From NCBI GenBank assembly GCA_902592615.1, contig CACJFI010000005.1, positions 1 through 64,000 of the forward strand: 64,000 nt of DNA. The letters run 5' to 3'. The translations under genes were made by a program, and so were the position numbers. Below are positions 28,097-39,362 of this stretch, piece by piece. A model generated the notes under the pieces. That model saw only the letters and a program-made list of their open reading frames with translations. It was not told the DNA's origin and made no database searches. Source of the stretch: an uncultured SAR116 cluster alpha proteobacterium (GTDB lineage Bacteria > Pseudomonadota > Alphaproteobacteria > Puniceispirillales > Marisalimonadaceae). Numbering within the stretch: position 1 is the stretch's first letter; the number at the start of each line of letters is the position of its first letter.

Positions 28097-28125
28097 AAAT
28101 TGGTAATTAAAACTAGTTTTTCAAG
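28097..28125 (-). promoter_or_regulatory. Putative RpoH (sigma-32) promoter for htpG
   Basis: On the minus strand CTTGAAA (28125-28119) is followed after 15 bases by CCAATTT (28103-28097), close to the sigma-32 pattern CTTGAAA-N-CCCATNT. It would give a leader of roughly 25-30 bases. The motif and the heat-shock gene agree, but it has not been tested. Confidence 0.4.
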
Positions 28126-28222
28126 AGTAAAATTTATATTTTTGATTTTATTAAAATCTTTTAATTTACTAATAAAAATAATCGTAAATTAGTTCGAAAA
28201 ATACTATTCTGAATTTGGATTG

Positions 28223-28999
28223 TTATTGAGAATAATCAGACTTTTCTTGATCAAGAATAAGTTTTATCTCTCTCAAAAAAGCAGTTCCAGCAGGATTAGG
28301 ATATTCTTCATTTTCTAATTCCTGAGCAGTTTTCTCAGCAATAACATCATCTAATATGCTTAGTGTTTTTCCAGTTTGAAGAGCTTGCACATATATTTTA
28401 GCTGCTCTTTCAAAATAAAATAGTCTATTGAAAGTTTCAGCAACATTTTGCCCAAATATTAATATTCCGTGATTGCCCATTATAAAGGTATGTTTTTTCG
28501 GGTCAGAAAGTAAGTCTGCGCATCTTTTACCCTCTTCTTCAAAAGCCAGTCCCCCATAGTTTTTGTCTACTACTTGTCTGTTGAAAAACATAGATGCAAC
28601 TTGATTAATTGGAGGTAAGATACATTCATCAATAGAAGCTAAAGTCGTTGCATAAACAGAGTGAACATGCATTATGCATTTTGCGTGTGGACATAATTTA
28701 TGAATAGCTCCATGTAATCCCCATGCTGTTGCATCTGGTGGATTATCTCCTAAAAGAACTGACTTATCATCAACATTTAATAATAGTAAATCAGAAGCCT
28801 TAATTCTTGAGAAATGCCACATATTTGGGTTCATTAAAAATTGAGTGCCTTCTGGATTTACTGCAAGACTGAAGTGATTAGCTACTGCTTCATGCAAGTT
28901 ACTTCTTTCTGCCCATCTAAATGCAGCGGCCAAATCTTTTCGTTCTTCAAAATAATTATCATTTGATAAATGATTTTCTGTAAGTTTTATTTCGTCCAT
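28223..28999 (-). CDS. Class II aldolase/adducin-family protein
   Basis: Zinc-binding aldolase/adducin fold, about 258 residues. The metal ligands of the family are present: H111 and H113 in IMHVHSVYAT, and H177 in IMGNHGILIFG. The Glu that serves as base in L-fuculose-1-phosphate aldolase (SSExxxH) is replaced: here ATAWGLH, with Ala at that place. So simple aldol cleavage is doubtful; an adducin-like decarboxylase or other activity is possible. Start placed at the ATG at 28999 (GGTG upstream); the in-frame ATG at 29065 would run over the divergent SMR leader. Confidence 0.8.
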   Translation of the reverse strand: MDEIKLTENHLSNDNYFEERKDLAAAFRWAERSNLHEAVANHFSLAVNPEGTQFLMNPNMWHFSRIKASDLLLLNVDDKSVLLGDNPPDATAWGLHGAIHKLCPHAKCIMHVHSVYATTLASIDECILPPINQVASMFFNRQVVDKNYGGLAFEEEGKRCADLLSDPKKHTFIMGNHGILIFGQNVAETFNRLFYFERAAKIYVQALQTGKTLSILDDVIAEKTAQELENEEYPNPAGTAFLREIKLILDQEKSDYSQ

Positions 29000-29084
29000 T
29001 TTATTACACCATAAAATTTTTAATTCTCTCATATTGTATTTGAAAAAGTCAAATAGTATAAACAAATTAAATAAAGGAATACAT

Positions 29085-29414
29085 ATGGGATATTTTTATC
29101 TTTTAATCGCAATTATTGGTGAGGTAATTGGCACCACTCATCTAAAGAGTACAAATAATTTCACGGAGTTATTACCTACCACCTATGTTGTATTAGGTTT
29201 TGCAACAGCTTTTTATTTTATGATGCTTGCTATGAAAACCATTCCTATTGCTATAGCATATTCAATTTGGGCAGCTATTGGAATTTCTGCAATAACAATT
29301 TTAGGCGCATTAAAATATAAAGAAGTACCAGATTTATTGGCTATTTTAGGTCTAGGCCTTATTATTCTTGGAGTAATATTATTGGTTTTTTATAGTAAAA
29401 TGGGTGCAAATTAA
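29085..29414 (+). CDS. SMR-family multidrug/quaternary ammonium efflux protein
   Basis: Four-helix proton-coupled small multidrug resistance transporter, working as an antiparallel dimer. 109 residues: E13 in IIGEVIGTTHLK is the essential membrane Glu, and AIAYSIWAAIG (W62 region) is the conserved helix-3 motif. Start chosen at the ATG at 29085, with AAAGGA about six bases upstream; an in-frame ATG at 29034 would add a non-family leader. The gene ends four bases into the lpd stop region (29411-29414). Could export quaternary amines, guanidinium or polyamines. Confidence 0.88.
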   Translation: MGYFYLLIAIIGEVIGTTHLKSTNNFTELLPTTYVVLGFATAFYFMMLAMKTIPIAIAYSIWAAIGISAITILGALKYKEVPDLLAILGLGLIILGVILLVFYSKMGAN

Positions 29415-30823
29415 AAATGTATCGCTTTGGAGTAGGTTGCTAAAGCAGCTTCTTTGACTGCCTCATTTACCGTAGGATGTCCGTGGCAAATTCTAGCTAC
29501 ATCCTCAGACGACGCACCAAATCCCATTGCAATAGATAACTCGTGTATTACAGTTCCTGCCTCATGGCCAATCATGTGGGCCCCTAGTATCTTATCTGTA
29601 GATTTATCTGAGAGAATCTTCACCATACCATCAGTATGACTAATAGCTTTAGCTCTACTATTAGCCATTAGAGGAAATGTTCCTTTATTATAAGAAATAC
29701 CCTCTGCTTTCAATTCTTCTTCTGTCTTGCCAATAACAGCCACTTCAGGTGAAGTATAAATGATACCTGGCACAAGATTGTAATCAACGTGGCCAGCTTC
29801 CCCATTCATTATCTCCACAGCTGCCACACCATCTTCTTCTGCTTTGTGAGCTAACATTGGTCCCTTAATTACATCACCAATTGCATAAATGTTTGATACT
29901 GAAGTTTGAAAATTTTCATTTGTTTCTATAAATCCATGCTTGTCTATTTTCAAATTTAATTTTTCTAAACCCAATCCATTAGTGTTTGGTTTTCTTCCAA
30001 CGGATACCAGTGCTACATCTGCATCTAGTTCATTATGTGTATTGTTATTAATATCTTTAACAGAGAGCAATACTTTGTCATTTATGATTTTCGCTTTTTC
30101 AACCGAATGAGCTAATTTAAATTTAACACCTTGTTTTTGAAGTATTTTCATAAAATTGTTAGCTATTTCATCATCTATACCTGGTAAAATTCTAGGCAGA
30201 AATTCTACCACCTCGACTTCCGCACCAAGCCTTCTCCACACAGTACCCATTTCAAGTCCAATTATGCCAGCACCAATGACTATCATTTTCTCTGGAACCT
30301 TATCCAATTCTAAAGCGCCAGTTGATGTTACAATTTTTTTCTCATCTACATTTATATTTGTAAGATTTGTAGCTTCAGATCCTGTGGCAATAATAATTTT
30401 ATCTGCTTTTATTATTTCAGTTTTTTCATTATTAATAATTTCAATTTCATTGGGAGATAAAATTTTTGCAGCACCAATATATTTAGTAACTTTATTTTTT
30501 TTAAACAGGAAATCTATTCCTTTTGTTAGCTCATCTACAATACCCAATTTCTTTTTAAGTAATTTTGGCAGGTCAAGGCTTACTTCCTTGTATTTGATAC
30601 CCCATTCATCGTTACCATTGGATTTGATTGAATTTTCATATTGTTCTGAAGCATGTAATAATGCTTTAGATGGTATACATCCAACATTCAAACATGTTCC
30701 ACCTAGAGTTTTTCGTTTTTCTATACATGCAACTCTCATACCTTTTTGAGCAGCGACAATAGCAGCAACATAACCTCCAGGGCCTGCGCCAATTACAACA
30801 AGATCAAATTTTTTATCAGACAT
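29411..30823 (-). CDS. lpdA: Dihydrolipoyl dehydrogenase (E3)
   Basis: E3 flavoprotein that reoxidises the dihydrolipoyl group of 2-oxoacid dehydrogenase complexes, passing electrons to NAD. 470 residues: FAD loop GAGPGG, redox pair in GGTCLNVGCIPSKALLHASE (C44, C49), NAD loop VIGAGIIGLEMG, GRKPNT, and the C-terminal His-Glu dyad in HGHPTVNEAVKEA. Last gene of sucA-sucB-lpd, so it is dedicated at least to 2-oxoglutarate dehydrogenase and probably serves pyruvate dehydrogenase and glycine cleavage too. 21 bases after sucB. Confidence 0.97.
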   Translation of the reverse strand: MSDKKFDLVVIGAGPGGYVAAIVAAQKGMRVACIEKRKTLGGTCLNVGCIPSKALLHASEQYENSIKSNGNDEWGIKYKEVSLDLPKLLKKKLGIVDELTKGIDFLFKKNKVTKYIGAAKILSPNEIEIINNEKTEIIKADKIIIATGSEATNLTNINVDEKKIVTSTGALELDKVPEKMIVIGAGIIGLEMGTVWRRLGAEVEVVEFLPRILPGIDDEIANNFMKILQKQGVKFKLAHSVEKAKIINDKVLLSVKDINNNTHNELDADVALVSVGRKPNTNGLGLEKLNLKIDKHGFIETNENFQTSVSNIYAIGDVIKGPMLAHKAEEDGVAAVEIMNGEAGHVDYNLVPGIIYTSPEVAVIGKTEEELKAEGISYNKGTFPLMANSRAKAISHTDGMVKILSDKSTDKILGAHMIGHEAGTVIHELSIAMGFGASSEDVARICHGHPTVNEAVKEAALATYSKAIHF

Positions 30824-30844
30824 TAAACACCTTCAACTTAAAAA

Positions 30845-32134
30845 CTATGCACCTACTACGAGACGTCTTGGATCTTCTATTATTTCTTTTATCCTAACTA
30901 AAAAAGAGACGGCTTCACGACCATCAATTATTCTATGATCGTATGAAAGCGCTAGATACATCATTGGTCTTATCTCAATATTATCATCTATTGCAACTGG
31001 TCTTTTTTGGATTTTGTGCATTCCTAAAATACCAGATTGAGGTGGATTTAATATTGGTGAAGACATCAATGATCCATAGACACCACCATTAGAGATAGTA
31101 AAAGTTCCACCTGCCATGTCAGACATAGCTAAATTACCTTCTTTTGCTCTTTTACCAAATTCAGCGATTGTTGCTTCAGTTTCACCAAAAGACATTTTGT
31201 CTGCATTTTTTAGAACAGGAACGACCAAACCTTGAGATGTACCAACAGCAACACCTATATTATAATAATTCTTATAAATAATATCATTGCCATCTATTTC
31301 AGCATTCACAGCTGGAAATTCACTCAAAGCGTCTATAGATGCTTTAACAAAAAAGCTCATATAACCAAGTCTTACACCATTCTTCTTTTCAAAACTTTCT
31401 TGGTAATTCTTACGCATCTCCATTAGCGCTGACATATCAACTTCATTGTACGTTGTTAACATTGCAGCAGTATTCTGAGCTTCTTTTAATCTCCTTGCTA
31501 TAGCTTGACGAAGACGAGACATAGGAATTCTCTCTTCAAGATTAACATTATCTTCATTTTGACTGTTTTCTGTTACTTGATTATTAGATTTAACTTCAAG
31601 TTTATTTGTAATTGGTTTTTCTTTTTCTACATCTTCAACTTCTACTTCTTCAGAAACTTCTTCCTTTTTGTCTTGTTTTTCTCCAGCAATTATTGTCCCT
31701 AATAAAGCTCCAACTTCTACTGTGTCTCCTTCAGAAACAAGGGTGTTTTCTAATATTCCTGAAATAGAAGCAGGTACTTCTAGGGTTACCTTATCTGTTT
31801 CTAATTCTACAATTGGATCGTCAACTTCAACATAGTCACCTTGTTTCTTTATCCATTTGGAAACAGTTGCCTCTACAACAGATTCTCCTAAAACTGGTAC
31901 CAAGACATCCATACCATTTTCCTTTCCTTTAAGAATATTTTTATTGGGTTTAGAAGTTTCTTCTTCTAATTTATTATTTTTAATCAAGTTTAAGTGAAGA
32001 AGAACATCCCCTTTTGTTACTCTTCCATCAACACCCGTACCAATTATAGTATTTATATCTATTTTTTTTTCTTCTATAAGCTTTGCAGCAGAGGGCATTG
32101 CAAGCTTTTGAATAATTTTATTTTTATTATTCAT
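30845..32134 (-). CDS. sucB: Dihydrolipoamide succinyltransferase (E2 of 2-oxoglutarate dehydrogenase), permuted domain order
   Basis: Core of the 2-oxoglutarate dehydrogenase complex; transfers succinyl from lipoyl to CoA. 429 residues in an unusual order: first a peripheral-subunit-binding domain (about 11-48; [28 protein letters not shown]), then the lipoyl domain (75-150; [13 protein letters not shown], lipoylated Lys K115 in [11 protein letters not shown]), an acidic linker (151-200), then the catalytic domain (201-429) with [10 protein letters not shown]400 and D404. The usual order is lipoyl, binding, catalytic, and the linker here has no second binding domain. ATG start at 32134, eight bases after sucA, so no upstream lipoyl domain is hidden. 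M75 is itself a strong start candidate. Confidence 0.95.
   Translation of the reverse strand: MNNKNKIIQKLAMPSAAKLIEEKKIDINTIIGTGVDGRVTKGDVLLHLNLIKNNKLEEETSKPNKNILKGKENGMDVLVPVLGESVVEATVSKWIKKQGDYVEVDDPIVELETDKVTLEVPASISGILENTLVSEGDTVEVGALLGTIIAGEKQDKKEEVSEEVEVEDVEKEKPITNKLEVKSNNQVTENSQNEDNVNLEERIPMSRLRQAIARRLKEAQNTAAMLTTYNEVDMSALMEMRKNYQESFEKKNGVRLGYMSFFVKASIDALSEFPAVNAEIDGNDIIYKNYYNIGVAVGTSQGLVVPVLKNADKMSFGETEATIAEFGKRAKEGNLAMSDMAGGTFTISNGGVYGSLMSSPILNPPQSGILGMHKIQKRPVAIDDNIEIRPMMYLALSYDHRIIDGREAVSFLVRIKEIIEDPRRLVVGA
31910..31930 (-). promoter_or_regulatory. Internal ribosome binding site and ATG at the canonical E2 start inside sucB
   Basis: On the minus strand AAAGG-AAAGG (31930-31921) precedes an in-frame ATG (31912-31910, Met75) by eight bases, an ideal arrangement. 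Met75 begins [11 protein letters not shown], exactly where normal SucB proteins begin. It may be the relic of the original start or a working internal start giving a shorter E2 without the binding domain. Confidence 0.5.
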
Positions 32135-32142
32135 TAAATTAT

Positions 32143-35037
32143 CTACTCTGCTGCATGTCTGCTAGCTTTCTTTGTAGTCAATTTTAGAGCATCATTTACT
32201 AAATCATTTTGCTCTTTGTTGTGTCTGGAAAATGAGCCTGTTGCAGGAGAAGCGGCTTCTAATCTACCTACATAAGTTGGTCTTGTTAACTTAGCTTTAA
32301 TATCAACTAGTACTTGCTCTATTCTTCTATCAACAAAAAACCATGCACCCATGTTCTTTGGCTCTTCCTGACACCAAACGACTTCAGCATTTGGGATTTT
32401 TGATAACATTTCTTTTAATGTTTTCGAAGGAAAAGGATAAATTTGTTCTAGTCTAAGTATTCGAATATTATTAATTTTTCTTTTTTCTCTTTCTTCTAGT
32501 AGACTATAAAATACTTTACCTGAACAAATTACTACTCTTTTTATTTCACTATCCTTAAGATTTATATTTGGGTCTCTAATGACTCTTCTAAAAGCAGTTT
32601 GTTCTCCCATATCTGACAGACTAGATACGCACATTTTATGTCTAAGTAAACTCTTAGGAGTCATAATTATCAGAGGTTTTCGAAAATCTCGTTTAAGTTG
32701 CCTTCGCAAAGCATGAAAATAGTTTGCAGGTGTGCTGCAATTCAACACCTGCATATTATCTTCACCACAGAGCTGTAAATATCTTTCTAATCTAGCTGAT
32801 GAATGCTCTGGTCCTTGACCTTCGTAACCATGTGGCAAAAGCATTACCAAGCCTGACATTCTTAACCATTTTGCTTCACCGCTTGAAATAAATTGGTCAA
32901 CTATAACTTGAGCACCGTTGGCAAAGTCTCCAAATTGTGCCTCCCACATGACTAAGGCTGTCGGTTCAGTCAAAGAATAACCGTATTCAAATCCAAGTAC
33001 GGAAGCTTCTGACAATGGTGAATCAATAACTTCAAATGTTTCTTGTTTATCTTTTATATTATTTAAGGGAGTGTATCTATTTTCAGAAATTTGATCTATG
33101 AAGACGGAGTGTCTTTGAGAAAAAGTTCCTCTACCGCTATCCTGACCAGACAATCTTACTGGATGTCCTTCTAAAAGCAGCGAGCCAAACGCAAGATGTT
33201 CAGCAGTAGACCAATCAATTCCTTCTCCACTCTCGATAGCTTTTTTACGAGAATCTATAACTCTTGATAATTTTTTATTAATTTGAAAACCTTCTGGAAC
33301 AGTAGTAATTGCTTTACCAATTTCTTTTAAGATTTCAGTTGAAACTGAAGTATCACCTCTTCTTGCGTCACCGTGGGCAGTTCTTAGGTTTGACCATTGT
33401 CCTTCTAACCAGTCAGCCTTATTGGGTTTGTAACTTGAGCCAGCTATGAATTCTTTTTCTAAAAAATTGTTATGATTTTCGACTTCGTCTTTAGCTTCTT
33501 TTTGAGTTATAATTCCCTGATTAATAAGCTTTTGAGCATAAATTTTACTTATACTATCATGAGAACCTATTGTTTTATACATTAATGGTTGAGTAAAAGC
33601 CGGTTCATCACCTTCATTGTGACCATAACGTCTATAACTAATAATATCTAGCACTACGTCACATGCAAATTTTTGCCTGAATTCAGTAGCAATTCTGGAC
33701 GCATGAACCACTGCCTCTGGGTCGTCTCCATTAATATGCATTATAGGAGCCATTACCATTTTAGCGACGTCAGTACAATAAGGACTAGAGCGAGAATAAT
33801 TTGGGCTAGTAGTGAAACCAATTTGATTATTCACCACTATATGTATTGTTCCGCCAGTCCTATAACCTCTAAGTCCAGAGAAATCAAAAGTTTCAGCGAC
33901 TATACCCTGACCTGCAAAAGCAGCATCACCGTGAAGAACAATTCCTAATACAGACAATCTGTCATTCGTATCATTATGTTGGTTTTGTTTTGCTCTAACT
34001 CTTCCTATTACAACTGGTGCAACAACCTCTAGATGTGAAGGGTTGGCTTGCAAAGATAAGTGAACTGTTTTTCCGTCAAACTCTCTATCAGCTGAAGCTC
34101 CCATGTGGTACTTAACATCTCCAGAACCTCCAGCATCTTCTGGATTTGCCTGGTTACCTAAAAATTCAGAAATAATTGCGCGAAAAGGTTTGTTTAAAAT
34201 ATTGTATAGTAGATTGAGTCTACCCCTGTGAGCCATTGCTATCACAACTTCTTTCATTCCTAACTGGCTACCACGTTTCAATATTTGCTCTATTGCTGGT
34301 ACTACTGATTCTGACCCATCTAATCCAAATCTTTTAGTTCCTGCATATTTTTTATGAAGAAATTGTTCAAATGTCTCTGCTCCAACTAAACGTTCATATA
34401 TAGCTTTTTTACCTCTATTAGTGAATTCTGTAGCATTACGAATAGACTCAATTCTTTCTTGTATCCATGCTTTCTGAGCTGGATCCTGAACATGCATAAA
34501 TTCAATTCCTATAGAACCACAATAAGTCTCTTTTACTATTTCCATAATTTGTCTGAGGGTGGCTGACTCCATGCCTAGGACATAGTCTATAAATATTGGT
34601 CTATCCCAGTCATCATCAGTAAATCCATAGGTTTTAGGATCTAGTTCAGGATGAATGTTCTGTTCTTGTAAATTGAGTGGATCTAATTTAGCTAAAAGAT
34701 GTCCATTTATCCTGTATGCTCTAATAAGCATAATAGCTCTAATAGAGTCGGTTGTTGCTGCTCTCAAATCTGTAGCAGATAAATTGCCTTTTCCTGCTAT
34801 TCCTCGTGCAACTGCTTTTACACTTTCAACAGTATCTATGGCTCCAATTACCTTACTGTTTTTTTTAGCCCAACTAGGTCCTTCATCTAATAAATTGTCG
34901 TCTGCATTTGTTTTAAACCATAAATCCCATTCCTTTGGTACTGAATTTGAGTTTTCTTTCCATTCTTTATACAAATCATTTATGAAGGTAGCATTGGCAC
35001 CAGAAAGAAAGCTTTGGTCAGAGCTTTGGTCGTTCAT
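32143..35037 (-). CDS. sucA: 2-oxoglutarate dehydrogenase E1
   Basis: Thiamine-diphosphate enzyme that decarboxylates 2-oxoglutarate and succinylates the E2 lipoyl group; TCA cycle, cytosolic complex. 964 residues. The N-terminal [18 protein letters not shown] is the E1o segment that contacts the core; then [14 protein letters not shown], the ThDP site region [26 protein letters not shown], and [19 protein letters not shown]-terminal [20 protein letters not shown] is conserved. ATG at 35037 after AAAGGATTATAAACC. First gene of sucA-sucB-lpd. The N-terminal tail normally meets E2, which is relevant given the rearranged sucB next door. Confidence 0.97.
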   Translation of the reverse strand: MNDQSSDQSFLSGANATFINDLYKEWKENSNSVPKEWDLWFKTNADDNLLDEGPSWAKKNSKVIGAIDTVESVKAVARGIAGKGNLSATDLRAATTDSIRAIMLIRAYRINGHLLAKLDPLNLQEQNIHPELDPKTYGFTDDDWDRPIFIDYVLGMESATLRQIMEIVKETYCGSIGIEFMHVQDPAQKAWIQERIESIRNATEFTNRGKKAIYERLVGAETFEQFLHKKYAGTKRFGLDGSESVVPAIEQILKRGSQLGMKEVVIAMAHRGRLNLLYNILNKPFRAIISEFLGNQANPEDAGGSGDVKYHMGASADREFDGKTVHLSLQANPSHLEVVAPVVIGRVRAKQNQHNDTNDRLSVLGIVLHGDAAFAGQGIVAETFDFSGLRGYRTGGTIHIVVNNQIGFTTSPNYSRSSPYCTDVAKMVMAPIMHINGDDPEAVVHASRIATEFRQKFACDVVLDIISYRRYGHNEGDEPAFTQPLMYKTIGSHDSISKIYAQKLINQGIITQKEAKDEVENHNNFLEKEFIAGSSYKPNKADWLEGQWSNLRTAHGDARRGDTSVSTEILKEIGKAITTVPEGFQINKKLSRVIDSRKKAIESGEGIDWSTAEHLAFGSLLLEGHPVRLSGQDSGRGTFSQRHSVFIDQISENRYTPLNNIKDKQETFEVIDSPLSEASVLGFEYGYSLTEPTALVMWEAQFGDFANGAQVIVDQFISSGEAKWLRMSGLVMLLPHGYEGQGPEHSSARLERYLQLCGEDNMQVLNCSTPANYFHALRRQLKRDFRKPLIIMTPKSLLRHKMCVSSLSDMGEQTAFRRVIRDPNINLKDSEIKRVVICSGKVFYSLLEEREKRKINNIRILRLEQIYPFPSKTLKEMLSKIPNAEVVWCQEEPKNMGAWFFVDRRIEQVLVDIKAKLTRPTYVGRLEAASPATGSFSRHNKEQNDLVNDALKLTTKKASRHAAE

Positions 35038-35106
35038 GGTTTATAATCCTTTTAAAGTGTAGTATGCTTAGATTACAATAAACAAAAACTTAACAATTAA
35101 ATCAAG

Positions 35107-35988
35107 TTATTTCCATTCATCTATTGCTTTTACAACTGCTTCACCCAAACCTGATGGAGATTCAGACATGATAAAACCACACTCACTCATGACTTTAACT
35201 TTGGCATCTGCACCTCCACTTCCACCACTAACTATTGCACCGGCATGGCCCATAGTTCTTCCAGGAGGAGCAGTCTTTCCAGCAATAAAACCTGCTATTG
35301 GTTTTTTAATTTTATGATTTTTAAAGAAATTTGCTGCTTCTTCTTCAGCACTTCCACCAATTTCACCAATCATCAATATTGCCTCTGTTTGCTCATCATT
35401 AAGAAACATATCTAAGCAATCTATAAAATTTGTGCCATTAATTGGATCACCACCAATACCAATACATGTTGATTGCCCTAAACCAGCAACTGTGGTTTGT
35501 GCAACAGCCTCATAGGTTAGTGTCCCAGATCTGGAGACAATTCCTATTTTGCCAGGAGCATGAATATGTCCTGGCATAATTCCAATTTTGCATTGACCAG
35601 GGGTAATTACACCTGGGCAGTTAGGACCAATAAGTCTAGATTTTGACTGTTTCAAAAACTGTTTAACTTTAATCATATCTTGGACTGGTATACCTTCCGT
35701 AACACATATTATTAAAGGAATTTTTGATGATATTGCTTCTAGTATTGAATCAGCTGCAAAAGGAGGAGGAACATATATAACTGTTGCATCAGGATTTACT
35801 TCTTCAACGCACTCTTGAACAGTATTGAAAACAGGAAGATCTAGATGTTTAGTGCCACCCTTACCTGGGGTAACTCCTCCGACCATATTAGTTCCGTATG
35901 CTATGGCTTGCTCTGAATGGAAAGTTCCTTGTCCTCCAGTAAATCCTTGACAAATAACTTTTGTATCTTTGTTAATCAATACAGACAT
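35107..35988 (-). CDS. sucD: Succinyl-CoA synthetase alpha subunit
   Basis: With SucC converts succinyl-CoA to succinate with phosphorylation of ADP or GDP. About 293 residues: CoA-binding Rossmann region [25 protein letters not shown], and the phosphorylated His in [17 protein letters not shown]. Start placed at the ATG at 35988 because AAGGAG (within 35995-36003) lies nine bases before it and the alignment begins there; an ATG ten codons earlier lies inside sucC. Four bases after the sucC stop, so translated together. Confidence 0.97.
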   Translation of the reverse strand: MSVLINKDTKVICQGFTGGQGTFHSEQAIAYGTNMVGGVTPGKGGTKHLDLPVFNTVQECVEEVNPDATVIYVPPPFAADSILEAISSKIPLIICVTEGIPVQDMIKVKQFLKQSKSRLIGPNCPGVITPGQCKIGIMPGHIHAPGKIGIVSRSGTLTYEAVAQTTVAGLGQSTCIGIGGDPINGTNFIDCLDMFLNDEQTEAILMIGEIGGSAEEEAANFFKNHKIKKPIAGFIAGKTAPPGRTMGHAGAIVSGGSGGADAKVKVMSECGFIMSESPSGLGEAVVKAIDEWK

Positions 35989-35992
35989 CTGG

Positions 35993-37159
35993 TTAATCTC
36001 CTTTAACAGCACTGACAATTTTCATTGCCGCATCATCTAAGTCGTCCGCAGGTATTATTTTTAATCCAGAATCCTTAAGAATCTTTTTTCCTTCCTCTAC
36101 ATTTGTACCCGCTAATCTTACAACCAAAGGTTTGGATAATGAGAGTGTTTTAGCAGCTGCAACTACTCCACTAGCAATAATATCGCAACGCATAATTCCT
36201 CCAAAAATATTTACCAAAATACCTTCTACAGTTGAATCAGATAAAATGATTTTAAAGGCTTCAGTAACTTTTTCCTTTGTAGCACTTCCTCCAACGTCTA
36301 AAAAGTTTGCCGGAGAGGCTCCTTTAAGTTTAATAATATCCATTGTAGCCATGGCAAGACCAGCACCGTTGACTAAACATCCTATTGTTCCATCAAGTTT
36401 TATATATGCTAAGTCAAATTTGCTTGCTAATATTTCAGCAGGATCCTCTTCAGTTTCGTCTCTTAATGACATTATATCAGGGTGTTTGAATAAGGCATTA
36501 TTGTCAAAAGACATCTTTGCATCTAGAGCGATTAAACTATTTTCAGAAGTTAATACAAGAGGATTAATTTCTAATAAACTAGCATCTTTTTCAATAAAGA
36601 GCTTATATAACTGATTAAAAAATTTACCTGCTTGTTTAAAACTAGAATCTTTTAATTTAAGTTCATTGGCAATTAATCTTGAGTGAAAGGGTTGAAAGCC
36701 AATTGTTGGATCTATATTAAAGGATAAGATTTTTTCAGGGGTTTCTTTGGCCACTTTTTCAATGTCCATACCTCCTTCAGTAGATGCTATTATTGATACT
36801 CTACTAGTTACTCGGTCTATAACCATTGAAAAGTAATATTCAGCATTTATATCGCATCCATCTTCAATGTAGAGCCTTTGAACTACTTTTCCCTCAGAAC
36901 CTGTTTGATGGGTAATTAATTTTTTCCCCAATATTGTCTCAGCTGAATTTTTTACTTCATCTAAATTTTTTACAACTTTTACACCACCAGCTTTTCCTCT
37001 TCCGCCTGCGTGTATTTGAGCTTTAACAACAAATATTGGACCTGGTAATTTTTTAGCTGCTTTTATAGCTTCGTCAGTTGTGAATGCCACGTATCCAGAA
37101 GGCGTAGGTATCTGATATTGTCTTAATAACTCTTTGGCCTGGTGTTCATGAATATCCAA
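35993..37159 (-). CDS. sucC: Succinyl-CoA synthetase beta subunit
   Basis: ATP-grasp subunit that carries nucleotide specificity. 388 residues; starts [18 protein letters not shown], followed by [18 protein letters not shown] (ATP-grasp lysine and glycine loop), LEINPLVLT and [13 protein letters not shown], with the C-terminal flavodoxin-like domain containing [11 protein letters not shown]. Normal length. 24 bases downstream of mdh and directly upstream of sucD, the usual alphaproteobacterial mdh-sucC-sucD order. Confidence 0.97.
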   Translation of the reverse strand: MDIHEHQAKELLRQYQIPTPSGYVAFTTDEAIKAAKKLPGPIFVVKAQIHAGGRGKAGGVKVVKNLDEVKNSAETILGKKLITHQTGSEGKVVQRLYIEDGCDINAEYYFSMVIDRVTSRVSIIASTEGGMDIEKVAKETPEKILSFNIDPTIGFQPFHSRLIANELKLKDSSFKQAGKFFNQLYKLFIEKDASLLEINPLVLTSENSLIALDAKMSFDNNALFKHPDIMSLRDETEEDPAEILASKFDLAYIKLDGTIGCLVNGAGLAMATMDIIKLKGASPANFLDVGGSATKEKVTEAFKIILSDSTVEGILVNIFGGIMRCDIIASGVVAAAKTLSLSKPLVVRLAGTNVEEGKKILKDSGLKIIPADDLDDAAMKIVSAVKGD

Positions 37160-37183
37160 AACTTTAACCTTTCTATTCTGAGC

Positions 37184-38149
<966 letters not shown>

Positions 38150-38262
38150 TTAATGTTTTTAATTGAGTCAATTTATTAATTTAAATTTAAATTGTTATTT
38201 TTATCTAATCTTTTAGACTTTTTTTTAAAGTGCATCAAGGTTAGAATCCAAGTTATTAACTT

Positions 38263-39333
38263 TTAAAGTTGTGACATTTCAGTTATTCTTGAAATCGTTC
38301 TTTGAAATTCAAACTTCCAATGTTCGCCCGTGTATATATTGGAAAAATCAGCATTTGCGTTGGCAATAAGAAAACAATTTTTATCATAAAGAGCATCAAC
38401 CAACCATATAAATCTTCTAGTTTCATTTCGAAGGTTATCATTCAAGTTTGGTATGTCATCTATAATAATACCTTTATATCTTAGCGCTATTTCAATATAA
38501 TCGGCAGCAGCCAATGGTTTATTACACAAATCATCAAAACTGATTCTCGCAACACCAGCAGCAACTTCTGGAATATTTATTTTTCTTCCAGACACCTCAA
38601 CATTTTCAGATATTATCTCAAAACCTATTGATAAGGTTTTAAATATCACGTTAATTTTTTCTCTATTTTTTTTATTGACTGGATTTAACCAATACTTTTG
38701 CCCACTAAGAGATCTTTTTCTCCAGTCCTCACCATCTGGAATTTCAACAACGTCAGTTTTTAGTTTTAAATTTTCTATAAATGGTAAAATTCTATCTCTA
38801 TGCAATCCATCTTTGTATAGACCATCCGGTGGTTGGTTTGATGTCGTAACTAATATTGTACCCTGTGCAAACATGACTTCAAATAAACGTGATAAAATCA
38901 TTGCATCTGCAATATCTTTTACTTCCATTTCATCAAAACATAGTAATTTTGCCCTCTTGGCCAAATCTTGCCCTACTAATAGAACTGTGTCTTTATTTTT
39001 TTCAATTTTTCTTTTTTCAAGAATCCTTTGGTGAACTTCCTTCATGAAATCATGAAAGTGTAAGCGTCTTTTTTCTTTTATTTGAACTTGGTGAAAAAAT
39101 AAATCCATCATCATTGATTTACCTCTACCAACACCACCATAAAGATAAAGACCCTTAATATCTTTGATATTATTTTTTATAAAAATTTTAGAAATGAAAT
39201 TTTCAGTTTGAGATTTGCCAAATTTAATTAGTAAATTATCAAAAAATTTCGCTACAAATGCCTGACCAGCGTCAAATATTATTGATTTGTTAGAAGCAAT
39301 TAGACTTAGTGACTTTTCTTCATTTATTTTCAA
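38263..39333 (-). CDS. zapE: ZapE/AFG1-family ATPase
   Basis: Cell-division and protein quality control ATPase of the AFG1 family; E. coli ZapE associates with the Z-ring, and the mitochondrial relative degrades respiratory subunits. 356 residues: Walker A GGVGRGKSMMMDLFF (K72), HFHDFMKEVH, Walker B LLCFDEMEVKDIADAMIL, TTSNQPPDGLYKDGLHRDR. 29 bases after sdhB and before mdh, a conserved position in alphaproteobacteria. ATG start. Confidence 0.9.
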   Translation of the reverse strand: MKINEEKSLSLIASNKSIIFDAGQAFVAKFFDNLLIKFGKSQTENFISKIFIKNNIKDIKGLYLYGGVGRGKSMMMDLFFHQVQIKEKRRLHFHDFMKEVHQRILEKRKIEKNKDTVLLVGQDLAKRAKLLCFDEMEVKDIADAMILSRLFEVMFAQGTILVTTSNQPPDGLYKDGLHRDRILPFIENLKLKTDVVEIPDGEDWRKRSLSGQKYWLNPVNKKNREKINVIFKTLSIGFEIISENVEVSGRKINIPEVAAGVARISFDDLCNKPLAAADYIEIALRYKGIIIDDIPNLNDNLRNETRRFIWLVDALYDKNCFLIANANADFSNIYTGEHWKFEFQRTISRITEMSQL

Positions 39334-39362
39334 AATATTAGCCGTACAAAAAGTCTTAAAAC

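Noticed and set aside
30845-32134. Explaining the sucB domain order by a frameshift or a hidden upstream lipoyl domain
   Set aside because: The frame is continuous from 32134 to 30845, and only eight bases separate it from the sucA stop, leaving no room for an upstream domain.
35989-36018. A longer SucD starting at 36018
   Set aside because: The region lies in sucC, and the ATG at 35988 has AAGGAG and matches the usual SucD N-terminus.
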